Shown here: positions 34,205-47,034 of the stretch, piece after piece
Position numbering within the stretch: the stretch's first letter is position 1
How the letters are laid out: the number at the start of each line of letters is the position of its first letter
Assembly: GCA_029948255.1 (NCBI GenBank)
Contig: JALIZF010001504.1
Location: 300,410-364,409 of the forward strand
Origin: Telmatactis stephensoni
Taxonomy: Eukaryota > Cnidaria > Anthozoa > Actiniaria > Isophelliidae
Length of the DNA: 64,000 bases
Reading direction: 5' to 3'
Program-made: the position numbers and the translations under genes
Notes under the pieces: model-generated
Database searches by the model: none
What the model saw: the letters and a program-made list of their open reading frames with translations, nothing else
What the model was told of the DNA's origin: nothing

Positions 34205-35657
34205 TAAAGTAAAGATTCATATACGCTTCACGGAATCTCTGTTTTCTGATATCATTTTCTGTTTTAAGCTGAAAAAGAGAAAAGGAGATAGCATTTTCAA
34301 CCATTTTTACCAAATAAAACACATTTTTCACATCATCGGGGACTCAGGGTTGGCTTCCACAACTTATATTATTCCCGGGGGGTGGGGGGGGGGGGGGGAA
34401 GAGTACTCCTATATATAAGAGGACGGGATGCTCATCGGAAATTTTGAAAATGACCCCTAAAAGGTACCTGAGTGGGAGTGGCAGTAATTCATTTCTACCC
34501 CTAAAAGGTACCAATTCAAAAACAATAATAAAGAATTAAAGTAATGAAACATTATTTTGTTATCGGTGTGCTTAAAAGATTCAATATTATTCAGATCATC
34601 GAAATCGTCCCTTTCATGCTTATTTTAGGTAGTTTATTTACCCCAAAACAGTCCCTAAAAGGTACCAGCTATGTCTCTGGTAGTCCACCTAAGTCTGAGA
34701 CACCCTAAAAGGTACCAGATTGCAGATTCTGACCCCTAAAAGGTACGACAAGCATCCCCGTCCATTTACAAACGGAGTCCCCCCCCGGATATTATTTCAC
34801 TACTTATTGTTATAGCAAGAAAAAGTTTGAAAAAAACATGAAATTAATGAAAGGTCACACTACTACTTTGCAAGTGAGAATGTGATTCAAAATGAAATAC
34901 TACTCTCTGATTGGCTAACTAGTAAATAAGTTATGTTCAGTTGCCATGGTAGCATGACCTACACAATAAGTACTACATACCATGAGTTTAGCATTGGTGC
35001 CTTCATGATCATGTATCAGAGAGCAATCTCGAACTTTATAAAACTTTTCAAGATAGCTAAAAGAAAAAGAAAAATGCTTATAGTACATCAACATTGAGTT
35101 CAAACAGCCAGAAAATTAATATCCTCATAGTAGCTGGCCAATAAATTATTGGCTTTGGCAGTAGGCCCTCCCCTCTTCTTCCTTATCCCTCCCCTTTCCT
35201 GTACCCTGATGCTCTCCCCTGTGCCCTTGCCCCTTGAGGGACAACTATGTATGCTACACATTGAATTAAAAGATATATAGACTCTAGGGCTTAGCCACAA
35301 TAACTTATTTTCTGTGAATCTGGCTGGGAGGGGAGGCATCTTGGCTTAGGGAGAGGAGAGGGAATCACAAGCACTCTAGGACTAAATCATAGCCCCACCC
35401 AGTTATCTACACTTCTGGCCATGCAGTATATTAACAAACAAATTTTCTCATCTCAGTATTGATTTATTGAAGAATGTTCTCTTACCTTTGAGGGTACTTG
35501 CCATTTGGACTTTCTAAGTGTTGATTGTAACATTTCCTACAGAAGTGTTTTTTCTTGTATTCAAAGTAATCTCCTATTGGATGGTTTTTACATGTATTGC
35601 ACTGAAATTAAGAGGACATTTTTATTACCAAGGGGGGTGTGGTAGAATGTTCTTTTT

Positions 35658-35706
<49 letters not shown>

Positions 35707-37793
35707 CTACTCTACTCTCTAGGAGTAGCTCATCACCCTTCCTTGCAGCTAAAGTCACTTAGGTCATTTTCAAAGAGAAGCCATCAATTTTGTTTGATAT
35801 TTGACTTACAATATCTTTTTCTCCAAAGTCATTGCACTTGATTTTGACAGATGTAATAAGTGTTTGTGGTCCACCAAATGAACCATGATATTTGACCTTT
35901 CTATCAGTAGTGACATCATGGTCATATGTGCCTGGGCTATAAATGGAATAGATATCAAGTTTAGTGAAAGAGTTGTTAACTTATTTTACAAGTAAATTGC
36001 AGACTCAGTGTACTCCTCATTATATAGTCTCCTTTGTAGCCGTTTTTTGTATCGACCCCGACACAAAAAAACGGCAGAAAGAAGACTGTTCTCATTAGGG
36101 ACCGGACATTATTTACATGGAGGGGGGCTGGTGCAAATAGAGGAGGGCACAGATTTTTACACTCACTTTGTAAGAAAGTTATGTGTGTATGTATGTAGTA
36201 TGTAGAAAGAGGGGAGGGACCATCAAAAATTGAGCAGTTGCCTTTTTCATTTGCACCAGCCCCCCCTCCCTGTAAATAATGCCCAGTCCCTTAGCAGTGC
36301 TTCTCTTTCTCACAAAAGCATTACATACAGACTCAGTAATGTACTGCTCATTAGTAGTGCTTGTCTTTTCTCACACAGGCAACATACACAGACTCAGTAA
36401 TGTATTGCTCATTAGCAGTGCTAATCTTTTCTCACAAAAGCAATATACATTACATGCATGCAGACTTTAATAAACAACCACTTATTCATTAACCTACCTA
36501 GGTTGTTGTGCACCATTATTACTCTGCAAAAAAGAAATGAAGAATATATAAAATAATGGATAAATTTGGGGACAGAATTTAAAATTTAATTATATAGTAC
36601 TGTACATAATAAATAGTAAAAGAACTAATTAATGTAGAAGTAGTAGCAAAATTATTTAAAGTTCAATAAGTTTATACCTTTGATGGTTCACGAAATCTAT
36701 TTGCACCAACACGGAATGGTTTGAAGTCTGCTTCAAACTCCCTTGGTTTACTTATGATTGCTTGGTGTGTGGGAGGACCAGGGACATCCATCTAACATAC
36801 AAAATACACAAAATAAGAAGTAAATATTACAGCTGTAGTACTGTAAGCTCTTTCTTGAAAGTGCTCTTCTATGGGGTTGATAGCCTACTATATATAGAGC
36901 TGTTTCCAGATGAGTGTGAAACATACCACATTGTGCCATGGCCGTGTCATTGCCTGTGATGTCTACAAAAACATCTAAAATTCCTGCTGTAATCATATGG
37001 TGCTGTTTTCACAGTCATACGAAATCTACTCTAGTGCACCTGTCCCTCCCCTTCTCCTCTCTCACTGAGTTCCTCACTGAGAAGAGAAAAGTGAAATAAA
37101 ATGACAAGAATACAAAAGATTTATATCCTGTGACTTTATACTTACATGACTTGGTTTAGGGAATCTTTCCGCTGTCCTGGCACCCAGAGAATACCCTCGA
37201 CGACAAACTGGTTTTTGCTCTAGCTCATAAACAAATGTGCTGACCTGAAAAATGATGACAAAATCATCATCATGAAAAATTTAGTGACAGGCCAGCTGAT
37301 TATCTCAATAATATAAATTCATGTATATTCACTGGCCCTACACTCATTATTAAATTGCATATTAACACAACGCCTGTATTACATCTTGAATTTTTAAGGG
37401 TGGAGACGAACAAACAACAAAACTTCGTGGAACGTGGTAAGGAAACAACACATGAAGCATACTTCCAGCCCTTTTTCAAAGCTCAGAAATAAACTTACAT
37501 AATTAAACCTTGAATAGTAATTATAAGTTTTCTCAATATTTGCAACATTACCTCAGCATTATCGTAGCGTCCTGGTCCAGTAATAGGACTACCGCCAACT
37601 GCAAGCTGATTTCCAAATCGATTCTGTGGAATCTTCAGTGGTAGCATTTGACGATCGAGTGTCGTCCCGAACGATACATTTGTCTTATTGGCTAAAATAT
37701 GATAAAAATGAAATCATTAGTGAATTATTGAGACAAAGTTTTAAGTAAAATATCATATGTTTTCTTACTTTCGTTGGGATACAACGAGAACAT
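34200..37793 (-). CDS. PIFO: Pitchfork / CIMAP3 homologue, cilia-associated, nine exons
   Basis: Exons (minus): 37793-37769, 37691-37552, 37244-37146, 36791-36678, 36523-36498, 35936-35810, 35601-35486, 35056-34981 and 34268-34200. All have GT...AG and matching phases, giving 263 residues (human about 190-220). Conserved blocks: VSFGTTLDRQMLPL, RFGNQLAVGGSPITGPGRYD, a CRRGYSLGARTAERF segment, ADFKPFRVGANRFR, a SHIPPO-like SPGTYDHD, and the C-terminal TENDIRKQRFREAYMNLYFK. Exons 7-8 (residues 178-241) add a block with C178-x2-C181-x16-C198-x2-C201, a possible zinc site, that I do not place in the vertebrate protein. Pitchfork acts at the basal body and in ciliary disassembly, and is linked to ciliary microtubules. 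Introns hold a MITE, the 61-bp satellite and a poly-G element. Confidence 0.9.
34377..34787. mobile_element. Poly-G foldback family, subfamily B (copy e), in the last PIFO intron
   Basis: A G-rich left terminus (34377-34398, one T) is followed by AGGACGGGATGCTCATCGG, then five CCCTAAAAGGTACC-type motifs, then ACGACAAGCATCCCCGTCC and CGGAGTCCCCCCCC. It reads as the reverse complement of the copy at 23507 over nearly its full length. ATATTATT flanks it (34366-34373 and 34789-34796). Confidence 0.87.
35659..35703. repeat. (CT)n microsatellite
   Basis: About 21 CT units in a PIFO intron, followed by (TACTC)n. Confidence 0.97.
36098..36290. mobile_element. GGGRCYGGNCATTATTTACA-ended MITE, copy 2, inserted in satellite
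   Basis: GGGACCGGACATTATTTACA is mirrored by TGTAAATAATGCCCAGTCCC. GGGGGGCTGGTGCAAAT and ATTTGCACCAGCCCCCC form inner arms. It sits between CTCATTA on the left and TTAGCAGTGC on the right, which rejoin as the satellite unit, so TTA (or TA) is duplicated. Same family as 25672. Confidence 0.82.
36291..36455. repeat. 61-bp satellite, about three units, in a PIFO intron
   Basis: Units with AGACTCAGTAATGTACTGC, TCATTAGTAGTGCTTGTC and TTTTCTCACACAGGCAACAT match the MSTO1 intron array at 26783-27130. Confidence 0.88.
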
Positions 37794-39354
37794 GTTGAAA
37801 TCCTTCAAGAAAGAAAATGGCGTCTTGTTGCAAATTATTTTGTAACGGTTGTCACAGCAACAGCAGAATCTTGTGCAAAGCACAGGAAGCCCGTAGATGA
37901 TGATAGCGTCGGATGATTTTTTCATTTTTTTTTATTTTTTTGGTATTTCTATTTTTTAAGAACAAAGGGATGATTAAACTGTTGATGAATGTGAAAATAG
38001 AGAAAAATGAGAGGAAGTAAGAAGTACATATTTCTTTGATTTTTTCCAAATGGCATTTTGGGTAAGATTTTGGGATCATTTTGGAATCAGAATCATTTCG
38101 GGTGCTGCCATAGATCGTTAAAAACCCTAATTCGACGAAAAACAATGGCATTCATCAAGTACAGAGGAAGGAGAAAATGCTGAGACAAAAACTATACAAA
38201 ACACGACAGGAAACTTTGGAAACACACAAATGGAACGAAAAGTAGATAGTCATACATGCTGCTTTCGTTATCATTTTGCGGTTTCAGATAATTTTCCATA
38301 TTTCGTCATTTTACACGGAAGCATGGGCTGTGGACAGAATATACAGAGCCAAATACAGTGTTTAACTGAACCATCAAACAAAACCTTGCCTGCGTAGTGG
38401 CCCTGGGGAGGGGAGGGGAGGGGAGGTCAAGGGGAGAGGGAAGGAGGCCTGACCAAAGTTTACGACACTTCGTGAATTTTTATCTATTTATTTATTTTAT
38501 TCACTTAATTGTTTGGTTGGTTGTTTCTTTTTTGTTTGTTTGTGAAGTCTTTCCATAAACTAAATTGAAGAGATCTTTGAGAAAGATGATTTCCATCTAC
38601 AAGATAGTTAAATTCTATCATTAATTACTGTTTTATTCTAGTTACAAAATAATAAACAAAAAATAAATTAAAATTAAGAAATCGTCTAGACAGATAACTT
38701 TCATCTAAGTTCTATTTTAAGATAGTTCTATTCTAGTTACAAAATCAGTTAAACAGAAAAATATAAATCAAAATATTCGTTCGAGTTGAATAAACTACCT
38801 ACCTACATTCTACCATATAAGGTTATAATTTGTCCAATAACGTCATTATGTACGTGGTCGTGTTAACTAATTTCCTATTCTACTGACATCACTTGAAATT
38901 ACTTCAGCCCCCGCGTTTTTACTAGTTTACGTGCCCAAGTGTCCACCACAGGCAGCCCAAAGAATTTATTTACAGTTCTTTCACTCAAAAGAAACTATCT
39001 AGAACATTAGCTGTTCATTTATAGACAAAAGAATGCATGTTTGAAACCAGTAGAGCAAGCTAGGTTCTGAATATGATTATATAAGTCATTTAATCAAGGT
39101 TTTCATTCACGAACTTTGCCGGCCTGTGTGAATAGCGTAGGATGTTTTGCCTTCACGCGCCATTACCTCGTTACTTGTGTTTTTGGGTGTGTTGGTTTGT
39201 AACCATTGTTGAAGGATTAACCTTGTACCTTGGCAAATATCGTTTCGTTGAGTGTAATGACCAAGATATGCACTGTTGGTTTTGATCTGCTCAGTAAGAG
39301 TAATATTGGAACATTTTGAGAAATTTGTGTATAAAGTTTGAACACTGATTATTT
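37794..39354. other. Gene-free stretch upstream of PIFO
   Basis: It should contain the PIFO promoter (minus strand); no core element is convincing. A GGGGA-rich tract lies at 38402-38440. AT-rich sequence with short TTCTAGTTACAAAAT repeats spans 38630-38760. Confidence 0.4.
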
Positions 39355-39630
39355 CGTTCTCTCCCTTACTTCGAGGGTTTTTTTCTCCGGGTACTCCGGT
39401 TTCAGTTTCCTCTCTCATCAGTAAAAACGAGTAGTTTCGATCTAAGCTGTGCTCCGTGATCAGACATGGCTCGTATGGTGGCTGCTACGTGTGCCGGTGT
39501 GTATGTAAATTTGTACGTAAATGTGTAAATGTGCAACTGTCTCGTAATGAAAGCGCCCTTGTATTCCTTCGACTCGATCACGTTGAGCTGCGCCCTTCGC
39601 AATTCAGCACTTGGCTGCGAGGAAGGGTGA
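39355..39630 (+). mobile_element. SINE fragment sharing the central body of the tRNA-derived SINEs
   Basis: GTTCTCTCCCTTACTTCGAG, TTTTTCTCCGGGTACTCCGG, TTTCCTCTC and CAGTAAAAAC correspond in order to the body at 25360-25420. The 3' part differs (GTGCCGGTGTGTATGTAAAT, GTAAATGTGCAACTG) and ends in a TATTTATTTATT tail. The tRNA head is missing. Related subfamily or truncated copy. Confidence 0.55.
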
Positions 39631-40333
39631 TGAGCTACCCAAAATGTATTTATTTATTTATAATTTATTTTTCATCAAAGAGAACAATTTGTTTTTTAAA
39701 GAACAGTTCTTGAACTGTATTAAGCTTTACAATCTCTCGACTTAGTCATTATTACCAAATTCCTTATAATAAGATAAATATAATAACAAGAAATTACGTA
39801 ATTTAAGTAGATGACATGGACGAAAGCACAAATGCTAGCATAAGAAAAAAAATTACTCCATGTGCTCATGTGCTTGCGCTTATGCTCTGCATTGTGGTGA
39901 ACACAAGCCCTACGTCAAATCTTGCGTAAAAACAGTTTAACTTCGACGTGGATGTTGACTCGTGAAAATACTTTTGCGTGAATGAATTTTGAAAAGGGGT
40001 ATAGAGGACATGACTAGCTAAAGACTAGAACGACTATCCAATTAAGAATTTCCCCTTGTGAGTTTTTTTTGTGAAGCTGAAAAGTTTAGGGCGCCAGTCC
40101 CTTATTGGTGCGCGGAAGACGAAACAAAACCAAGACACGCTAGTCAACACCATACCGGGAAAATAGTTTCAAAACATGTTATCACACGCCTACACACTTC
40201 CAGCTTTAAAATAATGATATTCTATCAGCCCGAAAACATGCACTTAATTTCCAAAGCCGTTTCAAAATGCGGAATAATAGTTCTTATTGGGTTGGGCAAT
40301 GTCAAGGTTAACGCTTCACGAAATTAAGGAAGA
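39631..40333. other. Gene-free stretch
   Basis: No supported exon or repeat; the frame at 40058-40327 has no family signal. Confidence 0.4.
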
Positions 40334-40820
40334 CGGGCGCGGAGGAGTAAAGTTCACGGTAAACTATCGTACCTTTCCGATATTTTGTTAATAAGAAATA
40401 CGACTGAGAACCGAAAAATTACCATAGTTTGGACTAAGAATTTTAAAACTTTTTTCAAGAAAAGAGAGAAACTTCAGATATTTTCTCAATTGAATCTCTG
40501 AGAGAGAGAAAGAGAATCTATCGAAACTTCAGTTAACAACTTTAAAATGCTATTCAATGACTGACAATAGTTCTATACCGGGCGCGGAGGAGTAAAGTTC
40601 ACGGTAAACTATCGTACCTTTCCGATATTTTGTTAATAAGAAATACGACTGAGAACCGAAAAATTACCATAGTTTGGACTAAGAATTTTAAAACTTTTTT
40701 CAAGAAAAGAGAGAAACTTCAGATATTTTCTCAATTGAGTCTCTGAGAGAGAGAAAGAGAATCGAAACTTCAGTTAACAACTTTAAAGTGCTATTCAATG
40801 ACTGACAATATTTCTATACC
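40334..40820. repeat. Tandem duplication, unit about 244 bp
   Basis: CGGGCGCGGAGGAGTAAAGT starts copies at 40334 and 40578. They are nearly identical, with a few base differences and a four-base indel near AATCTATCGAAA. This recent non-coding duplication ends TTCTATACC in both copies. Confidence 0.92.
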
Positions 40821-40914
40821 GTGTTTCGTAATTCCAGCGGAATTAAACTTCGATGATTCACCACTGAAACATTGTCCACTCAACTGTTACGTTGTCAACG
40901 TAACGTACGGTTGC

Positions 40915-41453
<539 letters not shown>

Positions 41454-42091
41454 AAGACTAAAAATACATGCGACTACTGATATTTAGTTTTCTCGATCAA
41501 GACACGGAACAAAAATACATTTTTCCGCATATTTTGTGATGCAGTTTTTTCCTATGACCTTTCACAACTCAGTTGTAACTCAATTATGATCATATTAACA
41601 TTCTTCACGTTGTACATCATCCACTGTATGTAACTAATTCAAAACTTATTCTCGCGTATCCTCTAACAATAAGTTTCATAACTAACTGAGACACTACCTA
41701 ACGACAACCCCAACAAATTATTGCGAAATTGTGCTCACATGATTTCTAAGCTCCGCAGTTGATCTGTTATTGTCGTTATTCACTTTCTACTAAATAAGGA
41801 GGAACTGGCAAATCTGTGAGAGGCGTAAACTCAGATAGCCTTTTCTTCATCAAGTGCCAAGACAAAGCCCAATTCTTGTTTCTTTGAGTTTTATATATTT
41901 TTTAAAAAACGCATTAATAATTCATAAGGCAAACACAATGAAAATCGCCACCGTGACGAGTGTCTTTATATCTGATAAAGATTCGGCCTAATTTACATCA
42001 ACTTTAACCTCGATTTTCTCCAAGATAAATGAAGATATTTTTGAATTTCTTTTAGAGAACCACTCTAATATGTGTTGGAGTTTTTTAAGCC
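41454..42091. other. Gene-free stretch
   Basis: Nothing recognised except a single TTTATATCTGATAAAGAT arm at about 41967 that resembles the hairpin at 42092. Confidence 0.4.
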
Positions 42092-42189
42092 GTATAAAGA
42101 ACTCGAGATCGTGTTTTATCGGTATAAAGATCCTCGCCTACGGCTCGGATCTTTATATCCGATAAAACACTCTCTCTCGTTCTTTATAC
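42092..42189. repeat. Hairpin GTATAAAGAACTCGAG...
   Basis: Arms of about 45 bases (GTATAAAGAACTCGAGATCG and GATAAAACACTCTCTCTCGT...TATAC) pair around CCTACGG. A related copy occurs at 60601-60700 with the same GTGTT-TATCGG-TAAAGATC order. Dispersed foldback repeat. Confidence 0.7.
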
Positions 42190-43382
42190 TATACTTAACT
42201 GGGCCCGGTGCTGGCCATGAGAGAATGGTGAAGAAATTTGGAGTCAAACATGCAAATATAAAAATATTAAATTCATGCGGTCACACTAGCTAACAGTAGC
42301 AAATCTTAATTTATTGATATTTTTGGGTCCCCTTTTAGAGTAATAGAGTGATCGTCTTCTCGATCCTTCTTCGCAGTTCTTCAGCAATATTCATCTTTGC
42401 AGTTTTTCTCCTTTCTAAGTTTTTGAAATTGTTCCACTTGTCAATTACCTCTTTTGATCCTTTAAGCGCTTTCTCATTCTTTAATCTCGTTTTTCTTCTT
42501 CGCTTGCAATTCTTTTTCTTAACTGATTTAGTTTGAATTAATTAATATTTCTTTTTGCAAGAGGCCTTGTGTTATCAATCGATTCAGCTGTAATAAACGC
42601 TATTATTACTATTATTTATTTTAATTAGTGGAAATTAAATAAACGACCCTTTGAACCTTTCTGAACATACATAGACAAAACATTATAATATTTTAGTTAA
42701 ACAGAGTGGGTGGCGTAACCGGTTGCGCACGCTGTACTGTTAAAGTATAAACATGACTTGGGCACGCGTTCCATATCACGAGTCTCCTCCAGAATTCTTT
42801 TCTTTCTGTTCAGAAACAAATCCGTTTCTTAACCACTTACATCGCAAAGGGGGTTTAAATTGGAGCAGCCATAAAACTATACACAAAATATAAACACCTT
42901 TGTCACGCTTTTGAATAATGAGTTCCTCAGCGCAGTATATAATTATGGTGGTATTTTTGACAGTGATATATGACTAATGTTTATAGTATTCACCTCGGTG
43001 CATTTGCAAGGTCGCATGGAATGAGCTCCTGAGCGGGTGGTCAAGACGACCACGCCCTTAAGAATTCAATCTATGTTTAAATCATTATAAGGGTGGCCAT
43101 TGGCCATACTATAGGGTACATTTATCACAGCATTGGTTTATAAGCATTTGCGTCGAATGTCATCAAAGCAGGACCCTGATAAACTTATCAGTTAAACTCT
43201 GTTGTTAACTTAGTTCGTTTGTTTGTCTGTTGGATAAGGAGTCTCGTTTCTTTGAGTTACCTTCCCTAGGGCGAAGTTTTATAAATAAATAAATAATGCT
43301 CTCCACATATGCTATAGGGAACATTCTGCAAGTGGACTAGTATGTTCCCATGGAAACTCATATTTCCACGTGTGTATTGGTC
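42190..43382. other. Gene-free stretch
   Basis: A weak tRNA-like A box (TGGCGTAACCGGTTGCGCAC) at about 42710 could be a decayed SINE. TAAATAAATAAATAA near 43280 suggests a retroposon tail. Neither is firm. Confidence 0.35.
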
Positions 43383-43654
43383 CCGTTTCCAGGGGGAAAG
43401 TAACTCCCATGTTTTTGGACGGGGTTTTCGTCGTACCTTTTAGGGATCAAACTCGCTATCGGAGATTTAGTACTTTACGCACTGTCAGACTGATACCTTT
43501 ACTGAAATAGATACCAAATTGAGGTTTTGTACGTTTTGGTGGTACCTTTTAGGGATAAAATGGCTTGAACCACGCCAATTTTGGTAGCGTTTAAGATTGA
43601 AAGTGAACATTGCGAACGATCATCCCCCCATGCACCCCTCCCCCACCGCCATGA
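43383..43654. mobile_element. Poly-G foldback family, degraded copy (copy g), with 9-bp direct repeats
   Basis: AACTCCCATG then TTTTTGGACGGGG, GTCGTACCTTTTAGGG, GGTACCTTTTAGGG, GAACGATCATCCCC and a C-rich end follow the subfamily B order. GTATTGGTC flanks it at 43374-43382 and 43655-43663. Confidence 0.68.
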
Positions 43655-43663
43655 GTATTGGTC

Positions 43664-45395
43664 ATGCAAAATGTTCCTTTGAGCCTACAACAAATGGCTT
43701 TATGCTTTAGCAAGTCATGAATGCGGACCTAAATGCCCAAAAATACTTCTGCAGTATACGATTATAGCTAATATGATTATTGATGTAAAGTCTAATAGAC
43801 TCTGAGGGCCGGCAGGAAGTATGCACTGTTTATTCATGCACTTCATGATTTCATTATAATTGCACAGTGAAGGGCATTGTTGATTTCGTGCTATGGAACA
43901 CAAAGTTCAAATGGATAAAAATTAATGCATGATCTGCTAATCTTCTGATCTCCATATCTACACACAAAATGAAATGAAAATATCTAAGATTTTCAAAATA
44001 CCGACACGACGATATCGAGCAGAATTGTAAATTGATCGATACGTTTGATGTTCCGCGAGCTCTAAAAATCTGCCCTCCCCAAAAAATGGGAGGAACTAGG
44101 TACCGTACTCTCGGAAATTTGCATGGATTGGATCTCCAGCTCGTTTTTGAACACCTTACCCTACTGAACGTCAGAATATGAGATTTTCTTATTACAGTGG
44201 ATCAAGCTAATTCCAGACCTGACCTCAAATTTTGATACTATACTCTAGACCAATAAGTTCTTCCAGAGACATTTTTTTACCAAAACTCACCAAATCTAAA
44301 CCCCATTTCAGGCTAAAACGGCTCATCACCTTTGGTACCGTATATACCATTACAGCATTTGAGAAGGGTTGTAGCAGCCCAGCGCGCGAGCAAGGCTTTA
44401 ATAAAATCGAACAAAAAGTAAAAAATCCGTATAGATATAATTTTAGGCTTCCGATAAGTCGATTTTGGATTATACTCTCTAGTCTATGGTGGGAGGTGCT
44501 CCCGGAACGATTATTTTCGATATAGTACAAAATTGAGTAGGGTGTGCCAATCATTACTGCACAACGACCCCAGGGCGCTGAAACACATCAAACTTTACAT
44601 ATACACGAAGTTGGGCTTCCAGCCAGACGACAGATGAAACGCAAAACAAATTCCAAACCAATTTTACGCGCGACTGAACTGTCCATCATCGACTTGGAAA
44701 ATCTGTCGTGCCAATCATGAATGTTGTACGACAGGTTATATGGTTAATAAGACTGGTGATTGCAATCGGTTCGATATCAGGAAAGGAATTTATATAAAAA
44801 CAGTCAAGATAAGATATTCAGTATCATTCAAGGACAGCGAGCAGCGTGGGGCGGATAACGCTCGCCCTCCCTCCGCCGTCCATCAGCGCTGTGGCTCGCG
44901 GGTACAGCGAACTCCTCAGTTTTAAGGCGGACACTGTCGGGACCACCTCTTAGTGTCAAGGCGGAAGGGTCTCGTTACAGGCAATATGAAACAAGTTAAA
45001 AGGACTGGACCAGGAAAATGTGTCCGTCTTAGAGGTAGTTTCGTTAATTACAAACAATATGTGGCATATCAAAAGGACGGGATCAGGCAAGTGTCCGTCT
45101 TAAAGAGGTGTTCGCCTGCCGCATTTAGGGAGTTCACTCTATTATTTTGAAACAGCCAAACTAGACTTGGACTGGAAAGAAGGATGGGATAATGTCAAGA
45201 TAATTCAAAGAATCGTTTAAAAAGATCGCCATGCACCGCCAAAATAACACACAACTTTAAGATCCAAAAACTCGTTCTAGACACAGTTAGACACAGTAAT
45301 AGAGCTAGTCGTAGCTGGAATAAGCTTTCATTACCTTTCTAGACGCAGTGGTGATGTTTCTCTATTGGACAAAAATATAAAAATAAAGTGATGAT
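43664..45395. other. Gene-free stretch
   Basis: Overlapping frames on both strands at 44225-44554 suggest a dispersed repeat rather than a gene, but I cannot name it. Two diverged copies of AAAAGGAC...ATCAGG/CCAGGAAAATGTGTCCGTCTTA lie at about 44995 and 45070. Confidence 0.35.
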
Positions 45396-45730
45396 CAGTT
45401 AGCTTACTAAACGCAGTAGCCCAACTCACTAAGATCTCTCAGTAGACACCACTCCGATTCATGTGCCGTGCCAAAGAAAATAATTATCATTAGGTGGTGT
45501 TGGTTCGGCACTCCCCTCTCAGTTAGCTCACTAAACGCAGTAGTCCAACTCACTAAGATCTGATCTCAGTACAGTAGACGCAACTCTGTTATATGTGCCG
45601 TACCAAAGAAAATAATTCAGTATCATTAGGTGGTGTTGGTTCGGCACTCCCCTCTCAGTTAGCTCACTAAACGCAGTAGTCCAACTCACTAAGATCTGAT
45701 CTGAGTAGACGCAACTCTATTCATGTGCCG
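45396..45730. repeat. Tandem repeat, unit 124-136 bp, 2.6 copies
   Basis: CAGTTAGCTCACTAAACGC begins copies at 45396, 45520 and 45656. Each contains CCAACTCACTAAGATCT and TTCATGTGCCG-type blocks; copies 1 and 2 also hold TTAGGTGGTGTTGGTTCGGC. Non-coding. Confidence 0.85.
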
Positions 45731-47034
45731 AAGCAGGACTAGACTTGCAACTGGCTCTGGTTTCCTCGCTAAACGCATTGTGTTAAAATAAAGAGAAGCG
45801 GTAGCATTTTGTCTCTCATATATTGTAATTCTGAAGCATTGAGAGTCTCTCTCTCTCGTCGTAATAGGAATTTTCCCAGTTCTGTCCCACTGACGCAGCA
45901 GTGTATTTGCATTTGTAACTGTGAAACGTGCGAGGTCAATTTATTTATTTGTTGTTTTCGCTCCACACGATTATGTGTTCACGAGCTTCGCACAAACAAA
46001 TACAAGCAGTACAACGTTTTGCGTTGACTTGTCGATAGTTATCCGGAAGTCGTTAGCACCTTATAACTTGTCACGCAAAGAATATTTGATCAGAGAATCA
46101 CTGTAGTAAATACCTGGACCTTTCATAGCGCAGAACTCTTTGATCAAATGTTCGAAATGAAATGAGCAAAATTCACACTAAGTCGAACAACAGATCGGAG
46201 TTCCGGTAACCATGTCTGTTCTTGTATGTTTGTTGTATAATCAAAACAAATATAAGAACGTGAATCTATGTTTGCAATGCTGTGTTCATGCTTGAGTGAC
46301 CTCCATTGAATTTCATTGTATCATGGTATTTTTTGCATTAGAAAAATGCAGCTTCTCAAATCTACCTCGCTTGGACTAAAATTATTAAAATCTATAAATT
46401 GATAATTCGATAACTTATTCATTTCCCGGAAATCAATAGTCAACGATTTTTTGGGGAAAATATTCAAACCAACAAAAATCCAGTGTCCGCTGACCCTGGT
46501 CGTTGTTGTTATGACGTCACAAGGTGAACTAAAGCCAATCCGCGTTTAGAGATTGCTTGGAACGCGAACTATGTGTCATTTTGTGTCGGAGGGGAGGGCT
46601 AAGACTTGAAATACAAACGTCTAAACTTAGTAGGACCATTTTGTTCTTCGGTAGGCTTTTTACGTGGCGCTATATTTCCTAATTACGGTGGGTGAACAGT
46701 TAAAAATCGAGAACTTTAAATGCTGGAGTTAATTTCAAGACTCAAGGATTTATTCATGTTGACAAGAATTTGTTTGTCGTGTTGATTTCTTCGCGAAGCA
46801 GCAATCAGACCATATTTTGGATTCTCATCTCGCGACTGATGGTCGAACTGGGCCTTCACAATGGCATTTCACTTCAATAGTGGCTTTCTAGTTTACCGAA
46901 CTGACTTATAAGGTATTTGAGTGGAAGGAAAAACAAGGATTCTTGTGGTCTTTGGGTATAATTTTTGCTCGCTGATCTCATCGGGTCAATAATCAAGAGC
47001 TTTATCATTGTGTATGTGTCTTTGACTTTCAAAA
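45731..47034. promoter_or_regulatory. Presumed LATS upstream region and 5' UTR
   Basis: No exon is supported. One perfect CRE-type palindrome TGACGTCA lies at 46512-46519, about 520 bases before the LATS start codon. It may bind CREB/ATF factors, but single sites of this size arise by chance. Confidence 0.3.

Noticed and set aside
44225..44554. Overlapping frames of 97 and 109 codons on both strands
   Set aside because: No domain or splice support; likely a dispersed repeat, but I could not find its ends.
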